Below are positions 31,464 to 40,144 of a stretch of 64,000 nucleotides of DNA, piece by piece. The notes below the pieces were generated by a model. The model saw nothing but the letters and a program-made list of their open reading frames with translations, was not told the origin of the DNA and searched no databases. Numbering within the stretch: position 1 is the first letter of the stretch; every line of letters begins with the position of its first letter. A program made the position numbers and the translations under genes. The stretch is from contig NZ_OZ209244.1 in the NCBI RefSeq assembly GCF_964642095.1, positions 1,550,001 to 1,614,000 of the forward strand, in the 5' to 3' direction. Source of the stretch: Fretibacterium fastidiosum (lineage in GTDB: Bacteria > Synergistota > Synergistia > Synergistales > Aminobacteriaceae).

Positions 31464-31826
31464 TTAGCAGGCGGGACGCTCCCTCCGCTTTTCCAGGTAG
31501 GCCATCCCCCAGCTACATAACCCCTCTAGGGCCGGCATAAGGCTTTTCCCGTCCTCCTTCAGGTGATAGGTCACGGAGGGTGGCACGCTTCCAAGGGAAT
31601 GGCGGAAAATCAGGCCTTTTTCCTCCAACTCGCGAAGGCACTTCGTCAGCATGGTGTTGGTCACTCCATGAACGCGGCGCTTCAGCTCGTTGTAGTGCAG
31701 GCCGTCCTCGTCGTTCAGACACCAAAGGATCGGCAGCTTCCACTTGGAGCCGATCAACTCCATCACGTAGAGCAGCGGGCAGCGCGCGGCGTAGTCCTCT
31801 GTTTTTGAATCCTTTGACCCCTTCAT
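31464..31826 (-). CDS. HxlR-family winged-helix regulator
   Basis: 120 residues. CPLLYVMELIGSKWKLPILW is the HxlR signature (C near the N-terminus, then G-x-K-W), LHYNELKRRVHGVTNTMLTK the recognition region and VTYHLKEDGKSLMPALEGL the wing. The N-terminal Cys is often redox-sensing in this family. It is divergent from a flavodoxin-fold reductase at 32093, the usual regulator-target layout, so it probably controls that gene in response to electrophile or redox stress. ATG 31826 with AAGGG upstream. Confidence 0.9.
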   Translation of the reverse strand: MKGSKDSKTEDYAARCPLLYVMELIGSKWKLPILWCLNDEDGLHYNELKRRVHGVTNTMLTKCLRELEEKGLIFRHSLGSVPPSVTYHLKEDGKSLMPALEGLCSWGMAYLEKRRERPAC

Positions 31827-31894
31827 GAGCCCTTCAAACCCCTTCCCAAGTTTTAAGAAAGAAAAAACTGCGTACTTGTTTTTTGCTTCTCATA

Positions 31895-31924
31895 ATAATA
31901 CACTGAATTCGCGATAAACGTCAA
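31895..31924 (-). promoter_or_regulatory. Promoter of the HxlR gene
   Basis: On the reverse strand TTGACG, an 18-base spacer and TATTAT, 69 bases before the ATG. A 6-bp dyad TGGACC...GGTCCA near 31977-31993 in the same divergent gap could be an HxlR operator. Confidence 0.6.
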
Positions 31925-32092
31925 AGGGAAACGCACCAGACGTACGGCAGCGGACACATCAACACATCAAGGTTTGGACCGAGGTGGTCCACCATGTCGT
32001 TTGAGCGGAGCGCTGCGGCGTTTTGTTCCAAGGAGCCGAAGAAGAGAGGAAATGCTAGGCCCTGAGGGGGCGGAAAATCTAGGGGGTAAGAA

Positions 32093-32767
32093 ATGAAGGC
32101 GTTGTTTGTCAACGGAAGTCCGCGCAAAAACTGGAACACCCACAAGATGCTGGAGAGTGCGATGGAGGGGGCCAGGGAGGCCGGTGCGGAGGCCGAGCTG
32201 GTACACCTGTACGACGCTGCCTTTAAGGGGTGCGTCAGTTGCTTCGCCTGCAAGGTGAAGGGCAGCAGGACGAACGGCCTCTGCGCCTTTCGCGACCCGC
32301 TGACTCCGACCCTGGAGAAGGCACGGGGGGCGGACGTCATCGTCATCGGCAGCCCGGTCTATCTCGGCTGTCCCACTGCTTCGGCGCGCGCCTTTCTGGA
32401 GCGGCTGATGTTCCCTCTGCTCATCTACGGGATCAAGGAGAGGCGGGTCCTGAAGAAGACGGTCCCCACGGCGATGATCTACACCATGAACTGCCCGGAA
32501 GGATCGGCAGAGCGGTTTCATTACTCCACCCTGCTGGGGGCGAACGCCGACGCCCTCGAGCGTACCTTCGGCTACAGCGAGGCGCTCTGCGCCTACGACA
32601 CGTACCAGTTCAGCGACTACTCCCGCTACGAGGTCACCCTGTTCAACGAAAAGGACAAGGCCAGACAGCGCGCGGAGCAGTTCCCGAAGGACCTTCAAAA
32701 TGCCCGTGAACTGGGAAAACGGCTGGTCGAAAAGGTCGCCTCTCCAGCGGAGTCTGACGTCACATAA
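32093..32767 (+). CDS. Flavodoxin-fold NAD(P)H-dependent FMN reductase / iron-sulfur flavoprotein-like
   Basis: 224 residues. KALFVNGSPRKNWNTHKMLE is the N-terminal FMN phosphate loop (G-S-P-R-x-x-x-N-T). CVSCFACKVKG carries a C-x2-C-x2-C-type cluster, close to the motif of iron-sulfur flavoproteins, with a further Cys in NGLCAF. VIVIGSPVYLGCPTASARAF is the second flavin-binding block. It probably reduces quinones or azo/nitro compounds. The 3' 159 bases were duplicated at 29022-29180. RBS is weak (GGGGGTAAGAA). Its neighbour HxlR is the likely regulator. Confidence 0.85.
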   Translation: MKALFVNGSPRKNWNTHKMLESAMEGAREAGAEAELVHLYDAAFKGCVSCFACKVKGSRTNGLCAFRDPLTPTLEKARGADVIVIGSPVYLGCPTASARAFLERLMFPLLIYGIKERRVLKKTVPTAMIYTMNCPEGSAERFHYSTLLGANADALERTFGYSEALCAYDTYQFSDYSRYEVTLFNEKDKARQRAEQFPKDLQNARELGKRLVEKVASPAESDVT

Positions 32768-33000
32768 AAGGTGCCCCGATCCTGACGGGGTGTCCAAAAG
32801 AAATGGAACGTGATCGCGTTTTATAAAGTCTCAACACGAAATGAGGCGGAGGGGCCGCTCTTGAGTTCGATAACCCCTCCAGCCTCGTTGCTATATGCAG
32901 TCCGCCGCCTCAAGCGGCCTCGCCTGATGCTCTGGACGCCTCTTTTGCCGTTGCCTCAGCCTTGTAAAGCCAAACGGGTAGTCGGTGACTAGCGTGGATG

Positions 33001-33783
33001 TCAAGGGTTGTCCTGAAAGCCTAAAAGCCCGGATATCGCCCTCGCGCTTTCTACAACTTCCCTGGTGCATAGCTTACGTTTTTCTTCGCTCATGTGAATA
33101 ACCGGCCCCGATACGCTGATAGCTCCTATGGGGGTTCCCGAAAAATCTATAATAGAAGCTCCAACGCACAGGACGCCAGGCTCATTTTCTTCGTTGTCGA
33201 CCGCCCAGCCCCGCTCGCGAGTGATCTGTAATTCCCTGAGTAGTGCGTCATAATGAGTGATCGTGTTTTTCGTAAAAGGTATGACGACAATCCTGTTCCA
33301 GATGTCCTTGACCTCATTTTCGGACATCCGCGCCAGGATGCTTTTACCCACGGCAGTGGAGTACATCGGTGCTCGCATCCCCACGAAAGATGCCATGCTC
33401 ACGATACTTTCCCGCATGTCTTCTTTATATAGATAAACAACCTCATCCCCATCGCGAGCTACCAGATGTATCGCCTCGTTGGTCAATTCCGCAAGACGCT
33501 CGAGGTATGGCCTCGAAATCGATACCAGATTCATTCCACCGATAATACGGCTGCCTATTTCAAATAAGCGCATCGTCAATCGGTATTTCCCCGTCTCCTT
33601 GTCCTGCTGTGCATAGCCGCGCGCGGTAAGGGAAGACAAAAGACGGTGTGTGGTGCTGATATGAAGCCCTACCTTTGACGACAAATTGGTCAATGTGACG
33701 CCATGAGGCTGGTTTGACAGTGCTTCAATCACATCCAACACACGGTCGATAGATCTCACGGGGCTTCCGGAACTGTTTACCAA
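33001..33783 (-). CDS. IclR-family transcriptional regulator
   Basis: 260 residues. N-terminal winged helix SIDRVLDVIEALSNQPHGVT and LSSKVGLHISTTHRLLSSL, with GYAQQDKETGKYRLTMRLFE linking to the effector domain (APMYSTAVGKSILA, VLCVGASIIDFSGTPIGAIS). KdgR-type members sense 2-keto-3-deoxygluconate. It diverges from the aldolase-aminotransferase-kinase-transporter cluster and is the natural candidate to control it. TTG start at 33783 with AAGGAA 10 bases upstream. The 3' end was duplicated at 29380-29514. GC content is lower than in the core genes. Confidence 0.9.
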   Translation of the reverse strand: MVNSSGSPVRSIDRVLDVIEALSNQPHGVTLTNLSSKVGLHISTTHRLLSSLTARGYAQQDKETGKYRLTMRLFEIGSRIIGGMNLVSISRPYLERLAELTNEAIHLVARDGDEVVYLYKEDMRESIVSMASFVGMRAPMYSTAVGKSILARMSENEVKDIWNRIVVIPFTKNTITHYDALLRELQITRERGWAVDNEENEPGVLCVGASIIDFSGTPIGAISVSGPVIHMSEEKRKLCTREVVESARAISGLLGFQDNP

Positions 33784-33819
33784 GGGACGTCACTTCCTTA
33801 TTTTCTCTTCAGATGCCTC

Positions 33820-33848
33820 TTGACAATCCGTAAAAACTCTTATAGTAT
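33820..33848 (+). promoter_or_regulatory. Promoter of the aldolase-transporter cluster
   Basis: Perfect TTGACA, a 17-base spacer and TAGTAT, 64 bases before the first gene. Confidence 0.65.
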
Positions 33849-33878
33849 AGCATTATGTTCTACCACTACACGATAAGC

Positions 33879-33897
33879 TATTTCATTATATGAAATA
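33879..33897 (+). promoter_or_regulatory. Operator-like palindrome between promoter and first gene
   Basis: TATTTCAT-TAT-ATGAAATA, a perfect 8-bp dyad just before the ribosome site and downstream of the promoter. It fits a repressor site for the divergent IclR protein; binding is inferred. Confidence 0.5.
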
Positions 33898-33911
33898 AGG
33901 AGATGACTGGA

Positions 33912-34559
33912 GTGGGTGATCCCGCACAATGGATTAAACAGGGAAAAATTATCGCAATACTTCGTGGTGTTGAGAGCGAAATTTGCTTAAGGGTCGCAGA
34001 AGCGTTATTCAACGGCGGTATTCGTTCTATGGAAATCACGTATGACCAAAAAAGACCGGAGACCTGGGAAAGTACGGCTGGCGCGATTCAAGAGGTCGCA
34101 CGACAGTTCCCCGGCAAGTTGCTGGTTGGTGCCGGTACGGTCACTTCGCCAGAACTCGTGGATTTAACGGCAAAATACGGCGGGCAATTTATTGTATCAC
34201 CGGATACGAACGTTGACGTCATTCGGCGCACTCGGGACGTTGGCCTTGTTTCCATTCCTGGCGCGCTCACCCCTTCAGAAATTTTGACAGCGCATCATGC
34301 GGGAGCGAATATGGTTAAACTTTTCCCTGCGGCTCAATTTGGTGTGAGCTATCTCAAAGCGGTGCGAAGCCCTATTAACAATGTAGATATTCTCGCTGTC
34401 GGCGGCATTAATAAGGACAATATCAATGAGTTTCTTGCTGCAGGGGCCGTGGGCGTTGGTGTCGGTGGCAATCTTGTAAACAGTGAATGGATCGAAACTG
34501 GAAAGTTTCATAAGATCACTGAGTACGCCAAGCTGTTGACGGAAGCGGTTGCCGTGTGA
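33912..34559 (+). CDS. KDPG/KHG aldolase family protein (Eda-like), first copy
   Basis: 215 residues from GTG 33912. Class I aldolase of the Eda family: IIAILRGVESEI with the active-site-region Arg, SMEITYD with the catalytic Glu, VGAGTVTSPELVDL, and the Schiff-base Lys in GANMVKLFPAAQFG. It splits 2-keto-3-deoxy-6-phosphogluconate (or 4-hydroxy-2-oxoglutarate) to pyruvate and an aldehyde. An ATG at 33903 touches the AAGGAG ribosome site, so GTG 33912 is preferred. First gene of a run with an aminotransferase and a sugar-acid kinase. A second Eda-like gene with an added domain ends the cluster. Confidence 0.88.
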   Translation: MGDPAQWIKQGKIIAILRGVESEICLRVAEALFNGGIRSMEITYDQKRPETWESTAGAIQEVARQFPGKLLVGAGTVTSPELVDLTAKYGGQFIVSPDTNVDVIRRTRDVGLVSIPGALTPSEILTAHHAGANMVKLFPAAQFGVSYLKAVRSPINNVDILAVGGINKDNINEFLAAGAVGVGVGGNLVNSEWIETGKFHKITEYAKLLTEAVAV

Positions 34560-34590
34560 TTTTCAGGCGCTTTTCCAGGAGAAAATAACA

Positions 34591-35748
34591 ATGAACTTCT
34601 TAAACAAAAAGGCGAAAGGATTGGAGCAGGGGGCAATCCGTGCTATGTTTGACAAGGCGATTGGGATGAGTGACGTTATCAGCATGGGTATAGGAGAGCC
34701 AGATATGCCCACGCCAAGCCTGATTTGCGAGGCAGCTACTGAAGCCTTGAATAAGGGGATAACGCATTATACTCCCAACGCGGGTGCGTTTGAGCTGCGC
34801 GAGGCGATAGCACAAAAATCAACGGTCAAGGAAATAGGCTACGACCCATGGACTGAAATAATTATCACGAATGGCGGAATGGGTGCCTTGTCACTTTTGT
34901 TTCTGGTAATCCTTGATGAAGGCGATGAAGTGCTGATTCAGGATCCGCAGTGGCTGAATTATGTCGCACAGGTACAATACTGCGGAGGCAAGGCAGTGCG
35001 CGTACCGACAAAGAGTCAGGATAATTTCCAGATGAGTGCCGAAGTCATCGAGTCTCTTATCACGCCCAGAACAAAGGCGCTGATGATTAACTCTCCCAAC
35101 AACCCTACAGGCGAGGTGATGCCTTGGAGCAATGTGGAGAAAATTGCAGAAGTAGTCCAGAGGCACGATATTCTTGTCATCACTGACGAAGTGTACAATA
35201 CATTGACTTATGGTGATTCGCTGCCGTATCGGTCCATAGCCTCGTTGCCGGGCATGAAGGAACGAACCGTCGTCGTCAACAGTTTCTCAAAAGCTTACGC
35301 GATGACAGGGTGGCGGATTGGTTATGCCGCAGGTCCTTCAGATGTCATTGACCGCATGGTCAAGTGCCAGGAAAATTTTAACGCCTGCGTCAATGCACCT
35401 GGCCAATATGCGGCGGTCGTTGCCCTGAATCACCCTGAATTGACAAAAGAGTTGAGGGACGTCTTTGCCGGGCGGCGAAAAGCGTTTCTCGAAGGGCTTT
35501 CCAATATCGAAGGGATTCGCTGCAACGAGCCTGAGGGAGCGTTTTATGCTTTTCCGGATATCAGCGCGTTTCGCATGACCAGTCAGAGATTTTGCGAGCG
35601 TCTCCTGCTTGAACAGCGCGTTGTGTGCATCCCGGGAAGCGCTTTTGGAGAGTGCGGCGAAGGTTTTATACGAGTCGCTTACACCTGTGGCGAGGAAAAA
35701 CTGCTGGAGGCTCTTGAGAGACTCCGCACGTTTTGCGCAAAAATTTAA
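34591..35748 (+). CDS. Class I/II PLP-dependent aminotransferase
   Basis: 385 residues. MGIGEPDMPTPSLICEAATE and GITHYTPNAGAFELREAIAQ open the fold. INSPNNPTGEVMPW binds the cofactor phosphate region, ITDEVYNTLTYGDS holds the D and Y, and SFSKAYAMTGWRIGYAAGP carries the Schiff-base Lys. Substrate is unknown; family members work on aspartate, alanine, aromatic or diverse amino acids. ATG 34591 has AGGAGA 11 bases upstream. Set between an aldolase and a ketodeoxygluconate-type kinase, it may remove the amino group from an amino-sugar acid or hydroxy-amino acid so that the aldolases can cleave the keto acid. Confidence 0.88.
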   Translation: MNFLNKKAKGLEQGAIRAMFDKAIGMSDVISMGIGEPDMPTPSLICEAATEALNKGITHYTPNAGAFELREAIAQKSTVKEIGYDPWTEIIITNGGMGALSLLFLVILDEGDEVLIQDPQWLNYVAQVQYCGGKAVRVPTKSQDNFQMSAEVIESLITPRTKALMINSPNNPTGEVMPWSNVEKIAEVVQRHDILVITDEVYNTLTYGDSLPYRSIASLPGMKERTVVVNSFSKAYAMTGWRIGYAAGPSDVIDRMVKCQENFNACVNAPGQYAAVVALNHPELTKELRDVFAGRRKAFLEGLSNIEGIRCNEPEGAFYAFPDISAFRMTSQRFCERLLLEQRVVCIPGSAFGECGEGFIRVAYTCGEEKLLEALERLRTFCAKI

Positions 35749-35765
35749 CAAAAGGGGTGACAACG

Positions 35766-36794
35766 ATGGCAAAGTATGTGACTTTTGGCGAAATAATGTT
35801 GCGGTTGACTCCGCCCGGTCATGACGTACTCTTCCAGACGCCTCGCCTTGAAGCGACATTTGGCGGTGCGGAGGCCAACGTGGCCGTTTCGCTGGCAAAC
35901 TATGGCGAGGACGTGGCCTTTGTGACGGCCGCACCCGCCAACCCAATCGGGGACGCCATGTTGCGCGAACTACGCGGTTTTGGCGTCGATACGCGCTTCA
36001 TCAGGCGCTGCGGCGACAGATTGGGCGTCTATTATACGGAAACCGGCTCGAATATGCGCCCTTCAAAAGTGATTTATGACCGCGCGCATTCGTCCGTGTC
36101 TGAAGTGGAGCCCGGCGATTTTGACTGGAATATCGTCTTTGACGGTGCAAAGTGGTTCCACACGACGGGCATCACGCCGGCCATCGCGGAGGGGACGGCA
36201 AAAACAGCGCTGGGAGCCATGAAGCGCGCGAAGGAAAAGGGGCTGACTGTTTCCTGCGACCTCAACTATCGCAAGAAGTTGTGGAAGTGGGGCAAGACGC
36301 CGAAAGAGGTCATGAGCGAAATGGCGCAGTACATCGACGTCATGATCGCCAACGAAGAGGACTGCCAGAAGTGTCTTGGGATTGAACTCGACGTTGACGT
36401 GACCTCCGGAAAGCTCGACGCCTCGAAGTATGAGGCACTCGCTCGTAAAATCATGGCGACGTATAAAAACGTTCAATATCTCGCCGTCAGCCTTCGCGAG
36501 TCCATGAGCGCGGACTGGAACAACTGGTCCGTAGTGTTGGCGTCGAAAGACAGGTTTTACGTCAGCAAAAAATATGAAATTCGCGATATTGTGGATCGCA
36601 TCGGCGGCGGGGATTCTTTCGGATCGGGGCTTATCTGGGGCCTGAACAACCTGGACGGTCTGCAGGCCGCTCTCGAGTTTGCAGCTGCGGCATCGGCGCT
36701 CAAACACACGATTTACGGCGATTTCAACCGCGTCAGCAGGGACGACGTTTTGACGCTCATGGGAGGGGATGCTTCCGGCAGGGTTCAGAGGTAA
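35766..36794 (+). CDS. PfkB-family sugar kinase, 2-dehydro-3-deoxygluconokinase-like
   Basis: 342 residues. YVTFGEIMLRLTPPGHDVLF is typical of KdgK proteins, as is FGGAEANVAVSLANYG. The C-terminal ATP/catalytic motif is IVDRIGGGDSFGSGLIWGL, a GGGD variant of G-A-G-D with catalytic Asp intact. The expected reaction is phosphorylation of 2-keto-3-deoxygluconate to KDPG, the substrate of the Eda-like aldolases at either end of the cluster. ATG 35766 is used; GGGGTGACAACG is its weak ribosome site. Confidence 0.87.
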   Translation: MAKYVTFGEIMLRLTPPGHDVLFQTPRLEATFGGAEANVAVSLANYGEDVAFVTAAPANPIGDAMLRELRGFGVDTRFIRRCGDRLGVYYTETGSNMRPSKVIYDRAHSSVSEVEPGDFDWNIVFDGAKWFHTTGITPAIAEGTAKTALGAMKRAKEKGLTVSCDLNYRKKLWKWGKTPKEVMSEMAQYIDVMIANEEDCQKCLGIELDVDVTSGKLDASKYEALARKIMATYKNVQYLAVSLRESMSADWNNWSVVLASKDRFYVSKKYEIRDIVDRIGGGDSFGSGLIWGLNNLDGLQAALEFAAAASALKHTIYGDFNRVSRDDVLTLMGGDASGRVQR

Positions 36795-36893
36795 CGCGCA
36801 GAATTTATTCTAGATGGCGGGCATCTTGCGGGGCAATGGATGATTTCGCCACCCCCGTGCCGCGGTATGGACGAGATAATTTTTCATTAGCGT

Positions 36894-36908
36894 ACCTTGC
36901 TCAAACGT
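36894..36908 (+). repeat. Left arm of a 15-bp inverted repeat flanking the binding-protein gene
   Basis: ACCTTGCTCAAACGT; its exact reverse complement is at 38139-38153, just after the gene at 36942-38093. The gap 36795-36941 shows no clear promoter. Confidence 0.6.
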
Positions 36909-36941
36909 TTAAGTGAACAGGCTATTAACAGGAGGCGTATC

Positions 36942-38093
36942 ATGAAAAAATTTCTTGTGCTCATTATGACTTTGGCTGCACTGCTGCAAATGACGGGGGC
37001 GCTTTCTGCCGCGGAAGATCTGGAGAAAATAAAGATTGGCTTTGCATTTCCCATGTCAGGCTCTGCGGCCATGGCCGGTAGATACAGTAGTCATGGAGCT
37101 CAAGTCATTGAAAAAGAGCTGAATGGTAAAATCACTGTCCAGGGGAAAGAGTATGACATCGAATTTGTCTACATGGATACCGAGGGGGCGGAGGAAAAGA
37201 CCGTCAATGTGTACCAACGGCTTATTGAGGGGGAAGAGGTTATAGCCATTGTCGGCCCCGACTCCTCAAAGTGTGCTTTGGCGGCGGGGCCCGTGGCTCA
37301 AAACGCCGGCTGCTCCAATATTCCCACGTTCGCTACAAACACAGCCGTGACGGAGGTTGGAGATTATATTTTCCGCGCTTGCTTTATCGACCCCTTCCAA
37401 GGAAAGATTGCGGCGACATACTGCTGGAATGCCGGCTATAAAACAGCCTGCATCATGTTCAACAACGCCGACGCCTACCCCGTTGGTTTGAAAGACGCCT
37501 TTATCGAAAATTTTGAGGCCCTGGGCGGTCGTGTTTTGGCTATCGAGGAATACTCCGGGTCCGACGTGAAAGACTACAACGTACAGCTGACCAAGTTGGC
37601 GGCCCAAAATGCCGACTGCTTGCTGCTGCCGAACCTGAACGTGGAATTGGGACTTGAGATTCGTCAGGCCCGCACTGCCGGCATTACCTGCCCGATTGTC
37701 TGCGGCGATTCTGCTGATACCCCAGAGGTCGCTCAGGTGGCGGGTTCTGCTTCAGAGGGCGTCGCCTATGTATCCGCTTTCTCCGCCGAGTCCACCGCTC
37801 CTGCGGCCGCTGAGTTCGTGAAGAAATACACAGCCATGTTCCCCCAGGAGTTGCCAAACTCCAATGCCGAATTGACTTACGAGGCGACGCAGATGGTCCT
37901 TTATGCCTTGGAGAACGTAAGAGAAATCAGCCGTGAGGGCGTTCGCGACGCCTTGGCCTCCCTGAAAGGTTTGGAGCAGCCGTCAGGTATAATGAACATG
38001 GGCGAGGACCGAAATCCCGTCAAAGGGGCGGTAATCATGCAGTACGACAGCAAGGGCGTTTCTCATTTTGTTTCCGCTGTCAACCCTGATTAA
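36942..38093 (+). CDS. ABC transporter substrate-binding protein, branched-chain amino acid type
   Basis: 383 residues. Sec signal peptide at 1-24 (KKFLVLIMTLAALLQMTGAL, cleavage after SAA). Periplasmic-binding fold of the LivJ/LivK group: IKIGFAFPMSGSAAMAGRYS, VYMDTEGAEEKTVNVYQRLI, AIVGPDSSKCALAAGPVAQN, FIDPFQGKIAATYCWNAGYK. It delivers its ligand to the permease-ATPase set downstream (LivHMGF-like). No lipobox, so it is periplasmic. Family ligands include branched-chain amino acids, amides and other small acids; the cluster suggests something other than leucine. AGGAGG precedes ATG 36942. It is enclosed by a 15-bp inverted repeat. Confidence 0.93.
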   Translation: MKKFLVLIMTLAALLQMTGALSAAEDLEKIKIGFAFPMSGSAAMAGRYSSHGAQVIEKELNGKITVQGKEYDIEFVYMDTEGAEEKTVNVYQRLIEGEEVIAIVGPDSSKCALAAGPVAQNAGCSNIPTFATNTAVTEVGDYIFRACFIDPFQGKIAATYCWNAGYKTACIMFNNADAYPVGLKDAFIENFEALGGRVLAIEEYSGSDVKDYNVQLTKLAAQNADCLLLPNLNVELGLEIRQARTAGITCPIVCGDSADTPEVAQVAGSASEGVAYVSAFSAESTAPAAAEFVKKYTAMFPQELPNSNAELTYEATQMVLYALENVREISREGVRDALASLKGLEQPSGIMNMGEDRNPVKGAVIMQYDSKGVSHFVSAVNPD

Positions 38094-38138
38094 AGAACAT
38101 TGAAATTAATTTACCCGCGGAATGATTTTTTGTGGTAG

Positions 38139-38153
38139 ACGTTTGAGCAAGGT
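38139..38153 (-). repeat. Right arm of the 15-bp inverted repeat
   Basis: ACGTTTGAGCAAGGT, exact reverse complement of 36894-36908. Confidence 0.6.
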
Positions 38154-38193
38154 GCGTGAATGGGAGGGTTAAGAGAGCAGAGGGGGTGTTTCT

Positions 38194-39105
38194 GTGGCCA
38201 CCATCCTTCAATTTCTTATTTATGGTTTGCAGCTGGGTAGCGTGTATGCTTTGCTGGCGCTTGGCTACACCATGGTGTACGGGATTGTGGGAATGATCAA
38301 TTTTGCCCATGGCGATTTCCTGATGATCGGCGCTCTGGGAACATATTTTATTGCAAAACTGTTTGACGGCAGTCAGATTGATGGAACGTATCCAATGCTG
38401 ATTGTGGGAATCATCATCATTATCGCCATGCTGGGTACCGGAGGAATTGCTGTGGGGACCGAAGTCATTGCATATCGTCCGCTGCGTAACAAGCCAAGGA
38501 TGATTGCACTGATTACGGCGGTTGGGGTTTCCATGTTTCTGGAGAATTTTCCGCGTGCTCTGCCGTTTATTGGCCCTAATCCACGCTCTTTTCCGACTTT
38601 GTTCCAACCCGTAACTTTCAGGGTGATGGGGGCGTCCATCACAACCACACAGATCATCATGATCGTTTTGGCCTCCGTCACGATGATGGCGCTTTATTTT
38701 GTGGTCAACCGTACCAAAATAGGCGGTCAAATGCGCGCGGTCAGCATGGACAGGGATGCGGCGTCCCTCATGGGCATCAATGTGAATAAGGTCATATCCA
38801 TCACGTTCTTCATAGGCGGTGCGCTGGCAGCCGTATCCGGCATCTGCTATGCCAGTGCTTATCCCCAGGTTGACGTGTATATGGGGTCCTGGCTGGGCAA
38901 CATGTCCTTCGTGGCTGCCGTGCTTGGCGGTATCGGCGATATCCGCGGCGCCATGTTGGGAGGATTTATCCTGGGGATCGCCCAGATTTTTGCAACGGCT
39001 ATCAACTCCACTTTCGGGTACGCTGTGGGCTTCATTATTCTGATCGTTATTCTCCTGGTAAAGCCCGCAGGCATTATGGGCAAGTTTGTCATTGAGAAAG
39101 TATGA
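38194..39105 (+). CDS. livH: Branched-chain amino acid ABC transporter permease, LivH-like
   Basis: 303 residues, eight or so hydrophobic segments. YALLALGYTMVYGIVGMINF is the LivH-family N-terminal signature (leading into NFAHGDFLMIG), and AVSMDRDAASLMGINVNKVI the cytoplasmic loop that contacts the ATPase. AVLGGIGDIRGAMLGGFIL is the second conserved block. With LivM it forms the membrane channel. Start is GTG 38194, after GGGGGTG. Overlaps the next gene's long form only slightly; in-frame spacing to livM is 16 bases. Confidence 0.93.
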   Translation: MATILQFLIYGLQLGSVYALLALGYTMVYGIVGMINFAHGDFLMIGALGTYFIAKLFDGSQIDGTYPMLIVGIIIIIAMLGTGGIAVGTEVIAYRPLRNKPRMIALITAVGVSMFLENFPRALPFIGPNPRSFPTLFQPVTFRVMGASITTTQIIMIVLASVTMMALYFVVNRTKIGGQMRAVSMDRDAASLMGINVNKVISITFFIGGALAAVSGICYASAYPQVDVYMGSWLGNMSFVAAVLGGIGDIRGAMLGGFILGIAQIFATAINSTFGYAVGFIILIVILLVKPAGIMGKFVIEKV

Positions 39106-39121
39106 TATTGAGGCGGGTCGG

Positions 39122-40144
39122 ATGAATATGAAAAAACTGTTTAAAAGCGTATATCCAGCCGCGCTCGTGTTCCTGTTCTACGTTCTTGTAACGCTCCTGC
39201 GTTCAATGAGAGTCCTTAACGCCTACTATATCCAGGTAATGATGTTTGCCGGCATCAATATCATGATGACGGCCAGTTTAAATCTGGTCAACGGGTTTAC
39301 AGGGCAGTTCTGTATCGGCCATGCCGGCTTCATGTCGTTGGGCGCTTACGGCGCCGCAGTAGTCACCACAATAGTATTTCACGGCAAAAGTATTCCTGCG
39401 GCGGCTCATGTGCCTGTCTTTTTATTGAGTCTGCTGACGGGAGGGTGCGTCGCGGCTTTGGTGGGCGCGCTGATAGGGCTGCCCTCCCTGAAGCTCAAGG
39501 GCGATTATCTTGCTATCGTTACGCTGGCTTTCGGCGAGATCGTCAGGGCAATTTTACGTCTCATCCAGCCTATCGGCGGTGCTCGCGGCATGATAGGCAT
39601 TCCCAACTATTCCAACCTCGCGTGGATACTGTTCTTCGTGACTGTGACGCTGTACCTGCTGCGCAACTTGATTTACTCCCCATACGGCAGGGCGTTCCTG
39701 GCCATCCGGGATGACGAGATTGCAGCTGATGCAATGGGAATCAATACCACCCGTTATAAAATCATTTCTTTCTGCATTGCCGCTTTCATTGCCGGCGTAG
39801 CGGGGGGGCTGTATGCGCACGTGCTGGCGTTTATCCAACCTGACTCTTTCAGTTTCACAAAGAGTTCTGATTTTCTGGTCTACCTCTACGCGGGTGGCTC
39901 AGGTTCGTTGACCGGGTCTGTCCTTGGGGCTACGTTATTGACCGTGCTGCCGGAGATACTACGCTTCCTTGCGGATTGGAGGCTGGCGGTTTATGCGGTC
40001 ATTCTGGTCGTTGTGATGTTGTATCGCTCCGAGGGGCTTTGTGGAGGAAAAGAGCTTCCTTTTATGCGCGTTTCCCGTGCCTCCCTATATGAAACGCCGC
40101 TGTTCGCTGCAAAAAGAATACGCGAGAAAAGAGCAGAGTCATGA
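39122..40144 (+). CDS. livM: Branched-chain amino acid ABC transporter permease, LivM-like
   Basis: 340 residues, multi-spanning. SLNLVNGFTGQFCIGHAGFM is the LivM signature, LPSLKLKGDYLAIVTLAFGE follows, and AIRDDEIAADAMGINTTRYK is the EAA-like coupling loop. Residues from about 320 form a short charged C-terminal tail (FAAKRIREKRAES). ATG 39122 is used, since GAGGCGGGTCGG precedes it; another ATG two codons on is possible. Its stop overlaps the livG ATG (ATGA). Confidence 0.93.
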   Translation: MNMKKLFKSVYPAALVFLFYVLVTLLRSMRVLNAYYIQVMMFAGINIMMTASLNLVNGFTGQFCIGHAGFMSLGAYGAAVVTTIVFHGKSIPAAAHVPVFLLSLLTGGCVAALVGALIGLPSLKLKGDYLAIVTLAFGEIVRAILRLIQPIGGARGMIGIPNYSNLAWILFFVTVTLYLLRNLIYSPYGRAFLAIRDDEIAADAMGINTTRYKIISFCIAAFIAGVAGGLYAHVLAFIQPDSFSFTKSSDFLVYLYAGGSGSLTGSVLGATLLTVLPEILRFLADWRLAVYAVILVVVMLYRSEGLCGGKELPFMRVSRASLYETPLFAAKRIREKRAES

